A DNA stretch of 64,000 nucleotides from Streptomyces sp. DHE7-1 (GTDB lineage: Bacteria; Actinomycetota; Actinomycetes; Streptomycetales; Streptomycetaceae): positions 3,596,001-3,660,000 of the forward strand of contig JACJDG010000003.1 of the NCBI GenBank assembly GCA_016432725.1, in the 5' to 3' direction. Position 1 is the stretch's first letter, and every line of letters starts with the position of its first letter. Below the pieces are notes generated by a model that searched no databases, was not told the origin of the DNA, and saw only the letters and a program-made list of their open reading frames with translations. Of this stretch, positions 17,195-26,185 are shown piece by piece. The translations under genes were made by a program, and so were the position numbers.

Positions 17195-17575
17195 TCACAC
17201 CTCCTGCTGGGTCCACAGGCAGAAGGGGTGCCCCGCGGGATCCAGCAGGACCCGGACGTCGGCCTGCGGCTGGTGCGCGGCGAGCGTCGCGCCCTCGGCG
17301 AGCGCGCGTGCGGTCTCGCTCTCCAGGTCGTCGACCTCGATGTCGAGGTGCAGCATCATCTGCTGCTCCCCGGGGCCGCGGCCGGGCCAGACGGGCGGGA
17401 CGTAGCCGGGCTCCGACTGGAACGAGAGCGCGGTGCCGCCGCCCGGCGGCCCGATGAGGACCCAGCCGGGTTCCTCGGCGCGGGTGACGTAGCCGAGCAG
17501 GCGCAGGTAGAAGCCGGCCAGCGCGTGCGCGTCCCGCGCGTCGAGCACCACCGTGGACAGCCGTGCGGACGGCAT
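17195..17575 (-). CDS. VOC-superfamily (glyoxalase/bleomycin-resistance fold) protein
   Basis: 126 aa beginning MPSARLSTVVLDARDAHALA. Two beta-alpha-beta-beta-beta modules are visible: one around AGFYLRLLGYVTRAEEPGWV and one around LHLDIEVDDLESETARALAE, ending GHPFCLW. Potential metal ligands of the fold are present (His/Glu in LHLDIEV), but the reaction cannot be told from sequence. It lies 12 bp downstream of the DUF3099 gene on the same strand, which suggests one transcript. Confidence 0.8.
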   Translation of the reverse strand: MPSARLSTVVLDARDAHALAGFYLRLLGYVTRAEEPGWVLIGPPGGGTALSFQSEPGYVPPVWPGRGPGEQQMMLHLDIEVDDLESETARALAEGATLAAHQPQADVRVLLDPAGHPFCLWTQQEV

Positions 17576-17587
17576 GCGGGCCCCCTC

Positions 17588-17847
17588 CTAACGACGGCGT
17601 CTCCTGCCGTCCAGCTCGTCCCACCACTCGTCGGACTTCGGGTCGCCGGACGGGTCGTCCCACCAGCGGTCGTCCGGCCCCGCCGGTTCGCGATCATCGC
17701 GGCGACCGGCGGAATGACCATGGCCACCACGCACATGCCCACGGCCGCCGGGACCGACCACAGGCGCACCACCGCCCACGCCAGGACGAAGAGACCTATG
17801 CAGGTCCCCATCATGGCGAAATAGACGTGCCGTCGCCGGGCGAGCAT
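17588..17847 (-). CDS. DUF3099-type small membrane protein (frame broken at 17678)
   Basis: The N-terminal frame MLARRRHVYFAMMGTCIGLF to MIANRRG gives two membrane helices. The C-terminal tail WWDDPSGDPKSDEWWDELDG reads in another frame. One base added at CCCC 17678-17681 gives an 86-aa protein with the charged Trp-rich tail typical of the DUF3099 family. The function is unknown. Its start codon is the ATG at 17847. Confidence 0.65.
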
Positions 17848-17972
17848 GGTTCCAGCGTAGGCCGCGGCGCCCGGTCCCGCCGCTGTCACAACTGATCGAC
17901 AAACCTCCGCACACCCCGCCCCGCACGGTTACCGTGGCGTATCCAGACCACCGCCGACCCGGGGAACACCAC

Positions 17973-18695
17973 ATGCGCGCCTTGCGAATACTGCTGATCC
18001 TCCTCGTGGTCCTCGGTCTGCTGTTCGTGGTCGTGGACCGGGTCGCGGTGCACTTCGCGGAGGGCGAGGTGGCCGACCGGCTGAAGACCACCGAGAACCT
18101 GGCGAGCACCCCCGACGTGTCCATCAAGGGCTTCCCGTTCCTCACGCAGGTGGCGAGCGGCGAGCTGGACGACGTCGAGGTCGGCGTCAAGGACTACGAG
18201 GCGGCCACCGGCAAGGGCTCGCAGACGATCCGCATCGACGACCTCAGGGCCGACATGCGGGACGTGTCCTTCTCCGGCGACTACAGCTCGGCCACCGCCG
18301 CCGATGCCACGGGCACCGCGACCATCGCCTACGACGAGCTGCTGAAGGCCGCGAAGTCGGAGCCCACGCCGCTCGGCCTGGGGCTCACGGCCCAGGTGGT
18401 CGGCCTGTCGGACGGCGGGAACGGCAAGATCAAGATGGCCCTGAAGGTCTCCGGACTGGGCACGATCCACCTGCTCGGCTCGGTCACCGTCCGGGACAAC
18501 AAGCTGCAGGTCAAGGCCGACGGCGTGCCCAGGTTCGGCGGCCTCGACCTCGCGGAGGGCCTGATCCGCTCGGTCACCGACTTCCAGCAGGCCGTCGACC
18601 GGCTGCCCGGCGGTATCGAGCTGGCCGAGGTGCGGGCGGCGCAGAACGGCGTGGAGATCACCGTGAAGGGTTCGGACGTCAAGCTGGCGGGGTAG
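17973..18695 (+). CDS. DUF2993 (LmeA-like) secreted or anchored protein
   Basis: 240 aa from the ATG at 17973. A signal or anchor helix MRALRILLILLVVLGLLFVV is followed by the DUF2993 domain: RVAVHFAEGEVADRLKTTEN, DVSIKGFPFLTQVASGEL and an all-beta body. In mycobacteria the related LmeA is a periplasmic protein needed for mannan elongation and binds phosphoinositides. The same role in Streptomyces is an inference. A strong hairpin (18773-18810) follows the gene, so it is probably monocistronic. Confidence 0.85.
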   Translation: MRALRILLILLVVLGLLFVVVDRVAVHFAEGEVADRLKTTENLASTPDVSIKGFPFLTQVASGELDDVEVGVKDYEAATGKGSQTIRIDDLRADMRDVSFSGDYSSATAADATGTATIAYDELLKAAKSEPTPLGLGLTAQVVGLSDGGNGKIKMALKVSGLGTIHLLGSVTVRDNKLQVKADGVPRFGGLDLAEGLIRSVTDFQQAVDRLPGGIELAEVRAAQNGVEITVKGSDVKLAG

Positions 18696-18772
18696 TCGGA
18701 CAGCCTGCGGAGACGGCGGGTGTCCGACAGTCGAGACACCCATGTCCGTACCGCAGATGCCAGAGCGTCGAC

Positions 18773-18810
18773 GAGCGCCCGGGGACCGTGCGGCGACGGC
18801 CCGGGCGCTC
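18773..18810 (+). terminator. hairpin terminator after the DUF2993 gene
   Basis: GAGCGCCCGGG (18773-18783) pairs perfectly with CCCGGGCGCTC (18800-18810) around a 16-nt loop. It lies 78 bp after the stop codon and before the promoter region of the leader peptide. No clear U-run follows (TCTCTCGTT). Confidence 0.75.
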
Positions 18811-18895
18811 TCTCGTTCCCACCATGCGGACGATCGCGTCTCATAATGCGACACGCCGGTGACACGTCCGCCCAGACATCCCTACGATCGAACCC

Positions 18896-18976
18896 ATGAG
18901 GCGACAGGCGGATCTCACGAAGCGGCGGGCAGTGGACCTGTGCCGCGTTGCCGCCATGCTCTGTCGCCCTTTCTGA
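18896..18976 (+). CDS. Cys-containing leader peptide of the sulfurtransferase operon
   Basis: A 26-codon frame from the ATG at 18896 reads MRRQADLTKRRAVDLCRVAA then MLCRPF. It has two Cys codons near its end and is followed by a GC-rich 136-bp spacer before the sulfurtransferase gene. Small Cys-bearing leader peptides of this kind precede sulfur-assimilation genes in many actinobacteria and are thought to sense Cys-tRNA supply by ribosome stalling. The first codons are very typical of peptides annotated as putative leader peptides in Streptomyces. It is too short to be a structural protein. Confidence 0.85.
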   Translation: MRRQADLTKRRAVDLCRVAAMLCRPF

Positions 18977-19112
18977 AGCGGTAGCGGCCGCCCCCGGCCC
19001 TCCGCGTTCCCCACCGCCCTGTGTCGAAGGGCACCCGTGCGCCGCTCGCAGCCGAGCGCCCGTACCCACGCACTCGCACGCCCCGCCGTAACTGCCCCGG
19101 AGGAGAAAGAGC

Positions 19113-19958
19113 ATGAGCCGCAGCGACGTCCTCGTAGACGCGGACTGGGTCCAGGAGCACCTGGACGACCCGAACGTCGCCGTCGTGGAGGTGGACGAGG
19201 ACACGTCCGCCTACGAGAAGAACCACATCAAGAACGCGATCCGCATCGACTGGACCAAGGACCTGCAGGACCCGGTCCGTCGTGACTTCGTCGACCAGGA
19301 GGGCTTCGAGAAGCTCCTGTCGAAGAAGGGCATCGCCAACGACACGCTGGTGATCCTCTACGGCGGCAACAACAACTGGTTCGCGTCCTACGCCTACTGG
19401 TACTTCAAGCTGTACGGCCACGAGAACGTCAAGCTCCTCGACGGCGGCCGCAAGAAGTGGGAGCTGGACGCCCGCGAGCTGGTGGCCGGCGACGACGTGC
19501 CCGAGCGCGCCGCCACCGAGTACAGGGCCAAGCCGCAGGACGCCTCGATCCGCGCCTTCCGCGACGACGTCGTGGCCGCGATCGGCACGCAGAACCTGGT
19601 CGACGTCCGCTCCCCCGACGAGTTCTCCGGCAAGCTGCTCGCCCCGGCCCACCTGCCGCAGGAGCAGTCGCAGCGCCCGGGCCACGTCCCGACCGCCGCG
19701 AACATCCCGTGGTCGAAGAACGCCAACGACGACGGCACCTTCAAGTCGGACGACGAGCTGCGCGAGCTCTACGCCCAGGAGGACGTGGACCTCGCCAAGG
19801 ACACCATCGCCTACTGCCGCATCGGTGAGCGCTCGGCCCTGACCTGGTTCGTGCTGCACGAGCTGCTCGGTGTGCAGAACGTCAAGAACTACGACGGCTC
19901 CTGGACCGAGTACGGCTCCCTGGTCGGCGTGCCGATCGAGCTCGGCTCCGGCAAGTGA
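19113..19958 (+). CDS. thiosulfate sulfurtransferase (two rhodanese domains)
   Basis: 281 aa. An inactive N-terminal rhodanese domain (VLVDADWVQEHLDDPNVAVV) is followed by a catalytic one with LVDVRSPDEFSG and the active-site loop YCRIGERS, in which Cys235 is the persulfide carrier. The enzyme moves sulfur from thiosulfate to cyanide or another thiophilic acceptor in the cytoplasm. GGAGGAG just before the ATG at 19113 is a strong ribosome binding site. It is followed 54 bp later by the DUF1416 gene, a pairing conserved in actinobacteria, and is preceded by the Cys leader peptide, so cysteine-responsive control is likely. Confidence 0.93.
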   Translation: MSRSDVLVDADWVQEHLDDPNVAVVEVDEDTSAYEKNHIKNAIRIDWTKDLQDPVRRDFVDQEGFEKLLSKKGIANDTLVILYGGNNNWFASYAYWYFKLYGHENVKLLDGGRKKWELDARELVAGDDVPERAATEYRAKPQDASIRAFRDDVVAAIGTQNLVDVRSPDEFSGKLLAPAHLPQEQSQRPGHVPTAANIPWSKNANDDGTFKSDDELRELYAQEDVDLAKDTIAYCRIGERSALTWFVLHELLGVQNVKNYDGSWTEYGSLVGVPIELGSGK

Positions 19959-20012
19959 CCGCGACCAACCCTTCCCGACCGACCTTCTGGTCAGACCCCT
20001 CTGGAGAGACAC

Positions 20013-20300
20013 ATGTGTGGAGCGAAGGCCGGCGGCCCGGACGCCTCGACGATCAAGCCCGGTGAGACCACGATCCAGGGTCAGGTGACCCGGGACGGCG
20101 AGCCGGTGACGGGCTACGTCCGGCTGCTGGACTCGACCGGCGAGTTCACCGCGGAGGTGCCCACCTCCGCCACGGGCCAGTTCCGCTTCTACGCGGCGGA
20201 GGGCACCTGGACCCTGCGCGCGCTGGTGCCCGGTGGCACGGCGGACCGCACGGTCGTCGCCCAGCAGGGCGGGCTGGCCGAGGTCGCCATCGCGGTCTGA
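20013..20300 (+). CDS. DUF1416 (SseC-like) protein
   Basis: 95 aa beginning MCGAKAGGPDASTIKPGETT. The family is short, starts with MCG, and forms an Ig/transthyretin-like beta fold (TIQGQVTRDGEPVTGYVRLL). It almost always follows a thiosulfate sulfurtransferase in actinobacteria and is called SseC in mycobacteria. Cys2 at the very N-terminus is conserved and may accept sulfur, which is inference. A strong hairpin follows. Confidence 0.9.
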   Translation: MCGAKAGGPDASTIKPGETTIQGQVTRDGEPVTGYVRLLDSTGEFTAEVPTSATGQFRFYAAEGTWTLRALVPGGTADRTVVAQQGGLAEVAIAV

Positions 20301-20335
20301 GCGGGCGGAGCGGGCCGAACGGGCTCGGTGACGGC

Positions 20336-20381
20336 GAAGGGCCGCATCCCTGGGTTGGACGCCAGGGGGATGCGGCCCTTC
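20336..20381. terminator. strong bidirectional terminator
   Basis: GAAGGGCCGCATCCC (20336-20350) pairs perfectly with GGGATGCGGCCCTTC (20367-20381). It sits between the convergent DUF1416 gene and the Gln/Pro-rich membrane protein gene and can serve both. Confidence 0.9.
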
Positions 20382-20423
20382 GGCATGTCCGCGCGCCGGG
20401 GGCGACGCGGGAGGGGACAGGCC

Positions 20424-21712
20424 CTAGCCGAGCGCCCGCCCCAGCACCCACACCACCGGGGCCGCCGCCGACAGGGGCAGCGCCACGCCCGCGGTGAAGT
20501 GCACGAAGCGGGACGGGTAGTCGTAGGCGGCGACACGGTGGCCGATCAGCGCGCAGACACCGGCCGCCGCGCCCAGGGCGGCGCCCTTCGTGCCGAAGCC
20601 GGTCATCCCGCCCACCGCGATGCCCGCGCCGGCCGCCGCCAGCACGGCGACCGCGACGGAGGCCGGGGTCGGCAGCGGCAGGGCACGGGCCACGACGGCC
20701 ACCGCGACCGCCGCGGCGCCCACCGACACAGCGTGCGGGGCGGCACCCAGATAGCCGGTGGCCAGTACCGACAGGGCCGTCGAGGCGACCGTCGCCATCA
20801 GGCCGTACATGCGCTCGTCGGGCGAGGCGTGCGAGCGGAGCTGGAGGACGAGGGACAGCAGGACCCAGGCGCCGAGCGGGCCGAGGATCGCGGCGGGCGC
20901 GTGGTCGCGGCCCGCGGCCAGCACCGCGACGTCCGCGGTGAGCGCGCCCGCGAAGGCCAGCGCGATGCCCTGCCGGGCGGGCCACATGCCGTTCAGCCGG
21001 AACCAGCCCGCGGCCGTCACGGCCTGGAGCAGCACCAGCGGTACGACGAGGGCGTACGAGCCGACGGGCGCCGCCACGGCGAGCAGCAGACCCAGCAGGG
21101 CGGTGAGCAGCGCCGGCTGCATGCCGGGCTCGATGATCGGGGAGCGGCCCTCGATGCGGGCCCGCTGGGCGTCGGTGACGCGGCTGTTGCCGGCGAGGGT
21201 GGCGGGCCCGTAGCCGGGGTCCGTACCGGCCCCGGTGGCGTCCGCCGCCTGCGGTGCCGCCGCCTGCGTCCGGGTGTGCGTCTCCGGCTGGGGCTGCGGC
21301 GCCTGGTGCTGCGGCTGCTGCGGCTGCGGCTGCGGCTGCGCGTACGGCTCGGCGACCTGCGGATGGGGCTGGGCCGCGTGCGGCGGCTGCGGGTACCCCT
21401 GCTGGTACCCCTGCTGCTCGGGCGGCAGCGGGTACGCCGCCCCGGCGGCCGGCTGGACCGGCGCGTGGGTCTGCGTCTCCCACGTCTGCCCCTGCCACTG
21501 CTGGGTGAGCTGGGGTCGTAGCCGGGCTGCGCGTACTCGTCGTGGCCGGCCCATCCCTGCTGTCCCTGGTGCGCCTGCTGGTGCTCGTGCGGCTGCGGGT
21601 GAGGCTGCTGGTACTGCTGGGCCTGCTGATGCGGCTGCTGCTGGTACGGCTGCTGCTGCTGATACGGGTCGTACCCCTCGTACGGCCCGCCCTGGTACGG
21701 CTGGTCGCTCAT
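20424..21712 (-). CDS. multi-pass membrane protein with Gln/Pro-rich N-terminus (frame broken at 21512)
   Basis: Corrected length is about 429 aa. The first ~65 residues (MSDQPYQGGPYEGYDPYQQQ) read in one frame. After EYAQPGYDP a shifted frame continues with QLTQQWQGQTWETQTHAPVQ, a further Gln/Pro/His-rich stretch, and then about eight hydrophobic helices from residue ~190. One base added at GGGG 21512-21515 joins the frames. The low-complexity N-terminus is probably cytoplasmic. I recognise no transport or enzyme motif. The gene lies 4 bp after the MoaD gene, so the two are co-transcribed. The function is unknown. Confidence 0.7.
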
Positions 21713-21716
21713 CGCC

Positions 21717-21971
21717 TCATCCTCCTGCGAACGGCGGGAGCACCTCGACCGTGCCGCCCTCGGCCAGCCGTACCGTCTCATGCGCGCGGGTCCCGACGGG
21801 GTGACCGTCGACGATGAAGGAGCAACGCCGCAGGACGCGCGTGAGTTCACCGGGGTGTCGCTCACGCACGGTGGCGAGCGCCTCGGCGAGGGTGGCCGCG
21901 TCGTACGGCTCCTCGCCGACCCCGGCCGCGGCCTTGGCGGCGGCCCAGTAGCGGACCGTGACCTTGGGCAT
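21717..21971 (-). CDS. MoaD/ThiS-family sulfur carrier protein
   Basis: 84 aa beginning MPKVTVRYWAAAKAAAGVGE and ending EVLPPFAGG. The C-terminal Gly-Gly is the site of thiocarboxylate formation. The ubiquitin-like fold acts as sulfur donor for molybdopterin or similar cofactors. No molybdenum-cofactor genes lie beside it here, so its partner is unknown. The downstream gene, a membrane protein, starts 4 bp after the stop. Confidence 0.88.
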   Translation of the reverse strand: MPKVTVRYWAAAKAAAGVGEEPYDAATLAEALATVRERHPGELTRVLRRCSFIVDGHPVGTRAHETVRLAEGGTVEVLPPFAGG

Positions 21972-22017
21972 CTGGTTCCTCTATCGACGGCGGAAAACAG
22001 GGAAGTGCGGTGCCAGG

Positions 22018-22869
22018 CTAGCCCGCCCGGCGGGCCGCCCAGTCGCCGATGCGGCCCAGCAGGGCGTCGTCGGCCGCGTTCTCCGCGTGGCCCATGCCCG
22101 GCTCCACCCAGAGCTCGCCGTGCTCACCGGCCGCCTCGGCGAGCATCCGGGGATGGTCGAGGGGGAAGTAGCCGTCGCGGTCGCCGTGCACGATCAGCAG
22201 CGGGACCGGCGCGATCCGGGGCACCGCCTGCACCGGGGACAGCGGCACCGGGTCCCACTGCCGGTGGTGGATACGGGTGCGCAGGCCGTAGCGGCCGACC
22301 AGCCGGCCCGCGGGCCGGGTGACCAGCCAGTGCAGACGGCGCATGGGGGCCGTGCCCCGGTAGTACCAGCGGGCGGGCGCGCTCACCGCGACCACCGCGT
22401 CGACCGTGCCGGGCCGCAGGGCGGCGTGCCGCAGGACCACCGAGCCGCCCATGGAGAAGCCGACGGTCACCACGCGCGTGTGCCCGAGTCCGCGTGCCCA
22501 CTCCACCGCCGCGTCCAGGTCCAGCACCTCCTTGTCGCCGACCGTGGACCGGCCGCCCGAGGCGCCGTGGCCGCGGAAGGAGAAGGTGACGACGGCGCCG
22601 TACCGCGCGAGCACGCCCGCCGCCCTGCGCACGTGCGGGCGGTCCACGTCCCCGGTGAAGCCGTGGGCGACCACGAAGACCGGGGCCGCGGAGGGTGGTG
22701 TGGCGGCGCACGGAGACGCTTCGTATACGACCGGGCCCGGATCGTATACGGAATCGACCGCGATTCCGTCGGATGTGCGCAGGAACGTCCGGATAGGGGC
22801 CGGTCCGGCCGTCTCGTGATTCGGACGAACGGTGGAACGCGCCACATGACCTGACGGACGGTTGCTCAT
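22018..22869 (-). CDS. alpha/beta hydrolase
   Basis: 283 aa from the ATG at 22869. The nucleophile elbow GFSMGGS, acid loop LLIVHGDRDGYFP and catalytic His in PGMGHAEN complete a Ser-Asp-His triad. The oxyanion region VAHGFTGD and the FSFRGHGAS strand are typical. There is no signal peptide, so it acts in the cytoplasm. The substrate is not evident; an esterase or lipase-like role is likely. It is divergent from glnR, and the likely glnR promoter overlaps its first codons. Confidence 0.85.
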   Translation of the reverse strand: MSNRPSGHVARSTVRPNHETAGPAPIRTFLRTSDGIAVDSVYDPGPVVYEASPCAATPPSAAPVFVVAHGFTGDVDRPHVRRAAGVLARYGAVVTFSFRGHGASGGRSTVGDKEVLDLDAAVEWARGLGHTRVVTVGFSMGGSVVLRHAALRPGTVDAVVAVSAPARWYYRGTAPMRRLHWLVTRPAGRLVGRYGLRTRIHHRQWDPVPLSPVQAVPRIAPVPLLIVHGDRDGYFPLDHPRMLAEAAGEHGELWVEPGMGHAENAADDALLGRIGDWAARRAG

Positions 22870-22923
22870 GTGGGCTATTCTGCTTGGCAGAGGACTCGGG
22901 CAGCGCAGCCCCCGGGTCCTTTT
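22852..22923 (+). promoter_or_regulatory. glnR promoter and terminator-like leader hairpin
   Basis: TGACGG (22852-22857) and TATTCT (22876-22881) are spaced by 18 bp and look like a vegetative promoter. About 10 bp after it, AGGACTCGGG (22891-22900) pairs with CCCGGGTCCT (22911-22920), followed by TTT. This arrangement could terminate early or fold at the RNA 5' end. The GlnR coding region starts 120 bp further on. Confidence 0.5.
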
Positions 22924-23040
22924 GTGCTTTCGGAAGCGTTGTATACGAAGCGGGAGACCGCGGACGTACGGGGCCTTCGGGATCGCAGAGCAGTTCCGTA
23001 CCGCACATGTCCTCGCAGGGACCGAGGAGGAACCAGACGT

Positions 23041-23820
23041 ATGAGTTCTCTGCTGCTCCTGACCAACGCCCTCCAGCCGTCGACGGAGGTGCTCCCCGCG
23101 CTGGGCCTGCTGCTGCACAACGTGCGGGTGGCCCCGGCCGAGGGCCCCGCCCTCGTCGACACCCCGGGTGCCGACGTCATCCTCATCGACGGGCGCCGCG
23201 ACCTGCCGCAGGTGCGCAGCCTGTGCCAGCTGCTGCGCTCCACCGGTCCCGGCTGTCCCCTGCTCCTCGTCGTCACGGAGGGCGGCCTCGCGGCCGTCAC
23301 CGCCGACTGGGGCATCGACGACGTGCTGCTCGACACCGCCGGCCCGGCCGAGGTCGAGGCCCGTCTCCGGCTCGCCATGGGCCGGCAGCAGATCGTCAAC
23401 GACGACTCCCCCATGGAGATCCGCAACGGCGACCTCTCCGTGGACGAGGCGACCTACTCCGCCAAGCTCAAGGGCCGGGTCCTGGACCTGACCTTCAAGG
23501 AGTTCGAGCTGCTCAAGTACCTCGCGCAGCACCCCGGCCGGGTCTTCACCCGCGCCCAGCTGCTGCAGGAGGTGTGGGGCTACGACTACTTCGGCGGCAC
23601 CCGCACGGTCGACGTGCACGTACGGCGGCTGCGCGCCAAGCTCGGGCCGGAGCACGAGTCGCTGATCGGCACCGTCCGCAACGTCGGCTACCGCTTCGTC
23701 ACCCCCGAGAAGGGCGACCGCTCCGCCGACGAGAACAAGGCCAAGGCCGGCCGGGCGAAGACGGACGATGCGGACACCTCGGCGGCGCTCGACGCCACCG
23801 AGATCCACGCGGACGCGTAG
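23041..23820 (+). CDS. glnR: GlnR, global nitrogen response regulator
   Basis: 259 aa from the ATG at 23041. An atypical receiver domain contains ILIDGRRDLP (Asp50 and Arg52) and lacks the full acidic phosphorylation pocket. An OmpR-type winged helix follows: LTFKEFELLKYLAQHPG and TRTVDVHVRRLRAKLGPEHE. The sequence is almost that of S. coelicolor GlnR, which controls glutamine synthetase, ammonium uptake and nitrite reduction as an orphan regulator without a cognate kinase. The C-terminal ~30 residues are charged and variable. The GGAGGAACC stretch before the start is the ribosome binding site. Confidence 0.93.
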   Translation: MSSLLLLTNALQPSTEVLPALGLLLHNVRVAPAEGPALVDTPGADVILIDGRRDLPQVRSLCQLLRSTGPGCPLLLVVTEGGLAAVTADWGIDDVLLDTAGPAEVEARLRLAMGRQQIVNDDSPMEIRNGDLSVDEATYSAKLKGRVLDLTFKEFELLKYLAQHPGRVFTRAQLLQEVWGYDYFGGTRTVDVHVRRLRAKLGPEHESLIGTVRNVGYRFVTPEKGDRSADENKAKAGRAKTDDADTSAALDATEIHADA

Positions 23821-23916
23821 CGCGGGCACGGCGGGGGTCCGGGCGGTCGGCACCGGCGCATGGCCGCGATGTGATACGCCCTGCCCAGAGCGGGTCAATC
23901 CGCGTAGACTCCGCGC

Positions 23917-24942
23917 GTGGCGAAGGTGACTCGTGATGACGTGGCACGGCTGGCTGGGACCTCCACCGCCGTCGTCAGTTATGTCATCAACAACGGACCC
24001 CGGCCGGTCGCCCCGGCCACGCGCGAGCGTGTCCTCGCGGCGATCAAGGAGCTGGGGTACCGGCCCGACCGGGTCGCCCAGGCCATGGCCTCGCGCCGGA
24101 CGGACCTGATAGGGCTGATCATCCCGGACGCCCGCCAGCCCTTCTTCGGGGAGATGGCGCACGCGGTCGAACAGGCCGCCTCCGAGCGCGGGAAGATGGT
24201 CCTGGTCGGCAACACCGACTACATCGCCGAGCGTGAGGTCCACTATCTGCGGGCGTTCCTCGGCATGCGGGTCTCCGGCCTCATCCTGGTCTCGCACGCC
24301 CTGAACGACCTGGCCGCCGCCGAGATCGACGCCTGGGACGCCCGGGTGGTGCTGCTGCACGAGCGCCCGGAGGCGATCGACGACGTCGCCGTCGTCACCG
24401 ACGACCTGGGCGGCGCCCAGCTCGCCGTGCGCCACCTGCTGGAGCACGGCTACGAGTACGTGGCCTGCATGGGCGGCACGGCGCAGACGCCGGCCGTCGG
24501 CGACCCGGTCTCCGACCACGTCGAGGGCTGGAAGCGGGCGATGGACGAGGCGGGCATCCCCACCGAGGGCCGCCTCTACGAGGCCCCCTACAACCGCTAC
24601 GACGCCTACCGGGTGGCGCTCGACGTGCTCTCCGGCCCGGACCGTCCGCCCGCCTTCTTCTGCTCCACCGACGACCAGGCGATCGGCCTGCTGCGGGCCG
24701 CGCGCGAACTGCGCATCGACGTGCCCGGCGAGCTGGCGGTGGCCGGGTTCGACGACATCAAGGAGGCGGCGCTCGCCGACCCGCCGCTGACCACGGTCGC
24801 CTCGGACCGCTCGGCGATGGCCCGGGCGGCCGTGGACCTGGTCCTGGACGACGGACTGCGGGTGGCCGGCTCCCGGCGCGAGCGGCTGAAGACGTTCCCG
24901 TCGCGCCTGGTGGTGCGCACGTCCTGCGGCTGCTCGAACTGA
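23917..24942 (+). CDS. LacI-family transcriptional regulator
   Basis: 341 aa from the GTG at 23917. The N-terminal helix-turn-helix (VTRDDVARLAGTSTAVVSYV) and hinge helix are followed by a periplasmic-binding-protein-like effector domain (DLIGLIIPDARQPFFGEM to VAVAGFDDIKEAALADP). The C-terminus TSCGC is seen in other actinobacterial members. The ligand is probably a sugar or nucleoside, but no transport or catabolic genes lie beside it to suggest one. It starts 96 bp after glnR. Confidence 0.88.
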   Translation: MAKVTRDDVARLAGTSTAVVSYVINNGPRPVAPATRERVLAAIKELGYRPDRVAQAMASRRTDLIGLIIPDARQPFFGEMAHAVEQAASERGKMVLVGNTDYIAEREVHYLRAFLGMRVSGLILVSHALNDLAAAEIDAWDARVVLLHERPEAIDDVAVVTDDLGGAQLAVRHLLEHGYEYVACMGGTAQTPAVGDPVSDHVEGWKRAMDEAGIPTEGRLYEAPYNRYDAYRVALDVLSGPDRPPAFFCSTDDQAIGLLRAARELRIDVPGELAVAGFDDIKEAALADPPLTTVASDRSAMARAAVDLVLDDGLRVAGSRRERLKTFPSRLVVRTSCGCSN

Positions 24943-25084
24943 CGGTTCCGGCGCCGGTCCGGGAACCCGGGGAGAGCCCGCCCCGAGCGGCGGGAAGCGC
25001 CTTTATATCGGGCGAACGAGGTTCTGCCGGGCTTCTCAGGGAGCACTCAGGCGGCTCTCATGGTCGCGGGACATGCTCTTTGTC

Positions 25085-26154
25085 ATGACCGAGAGCATCC
25101 GCCGCAGCGGCGAGTTCGAGCACGAGGGCCCCCAGGGCGCGTACGCCCGGCAGCACGTCCACTCCACTCCCGTGAACCCCGAGTGGCCGCCCCCGCCGCC
25201 GTACGAGCCCGCGACGGCCACGGTCACGGCGCCGGGCACCGAGCCGGCCGCCGGACCGGCCACGGGGACCGCCGAGCGGCGCCCCCGGGGACCGATGGCG
25301 CTGCTCACCGCCGTGGCGATCGTCGCGGCCGCGGTCGGCGGCGGCACCGCCTACGCCTTCCAGGAACTGACCGGCAAGGACACGGTCGCCTCGGCCGGCA
25401 CCACGACCACCGTGGTCCCGTCGAGCAAGAGGGGCGACGTCGCCGCGATCGCCTCGGCCGTGAGCCCGAGCGTCGTCGAGATCCAGGCGACCCTCGGCAA
25501 CGGCTCGTCCACCGGCTCGGGTGTGATCATCACGTCCGGTGGCGAGATCGTCACCAACAACCACGTCGTCGCCGGCGCCTCCTCGATCAAGGTGCGCACC
25601 AGCAACGACAAGAGCTACACCGCCGACGTCGTCGGCACCGACAGCTCCAAGGACCTCGCACTGATCAAGCTGCGGGGGCCTCCGGGCTGACGCCCGCCGC
25701 GCTGGGCGACTCCTCCGACGTCCAGGTCGGCGACTCGGTCATCGCGATCGGCTCCCCCGAGGGCCTGACCGGCACCGTCACCAGCGGCATCGTCTCCGCG
25801 CTCGACCGGGACGTGACCGTCTCCACCGACGAGAGCCAGGGCCAGGGCCAGGGCCAGGGCGACGACGGCCAGTGGCCGTTCCAGTTCGGCGGCCGCCAGT
25901 TCAACGGCGACACCGGCTCGTCCACGACGACCTACAAGGCGCTCCAGACCGACGCCTCGCTGAACCCCGGCAACTCCGGCGGTGCGCTGATCGACGCGAG
26001 CGGCCATGTCATTGGCATCAACTCCGCGATGTACTCGTCGAGTTCGCAGGCCTCCTCGTCCTCGGACGCGGGCAGCGTCGGGCTCGGCTTCGCGATCCCC
26101 GTCGACACGGTCAAGTCCGACCTCGCCAAGCTGCGGGCCGGCTCGACCAGCTGA
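25085..26154 (+). CDS. HtrA-like membrane serine protease without PDZ (frame broken at 25674)
   Basis: Corrected length is about 356 aa. A Pro-rich cytoplasmic N-terminus and a membrane helix (MALLTAVAIVAAAVGGGTAY) precede a trypsin-like domain. The triad is visible as NNHVVAGAS (His), SKDLALIKL (Asp) and NPGNSGGAL (Ser). The frame breaks after ALIKLRG; one base added at GGGGG 25674-25678 restores it. A Gly-Gln repeat (QGQGQGQG) lies in a surface loop. The protein ends soon after the protease domain, so it has no PDZ. Next to it is a two-component system; in S. coelicolor such a protease beside the SCO4155/4156 pair belongs to the envelope-stress response. Confidence 0.8.
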
Positions 26155-26185
26155 ACGACCCACCAGGCACAGTAGGGAGCACGTC

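Noticed and set aside
22721..22950. Three GTATAC palindromes around the hydrolase/glnR spacer, considered as operators
   Set aside because: Two lie within hydrolase codons (Val-Tyr), spacing and flanks differ, and GTATAC is only six bases. I see no repeated larger motif.
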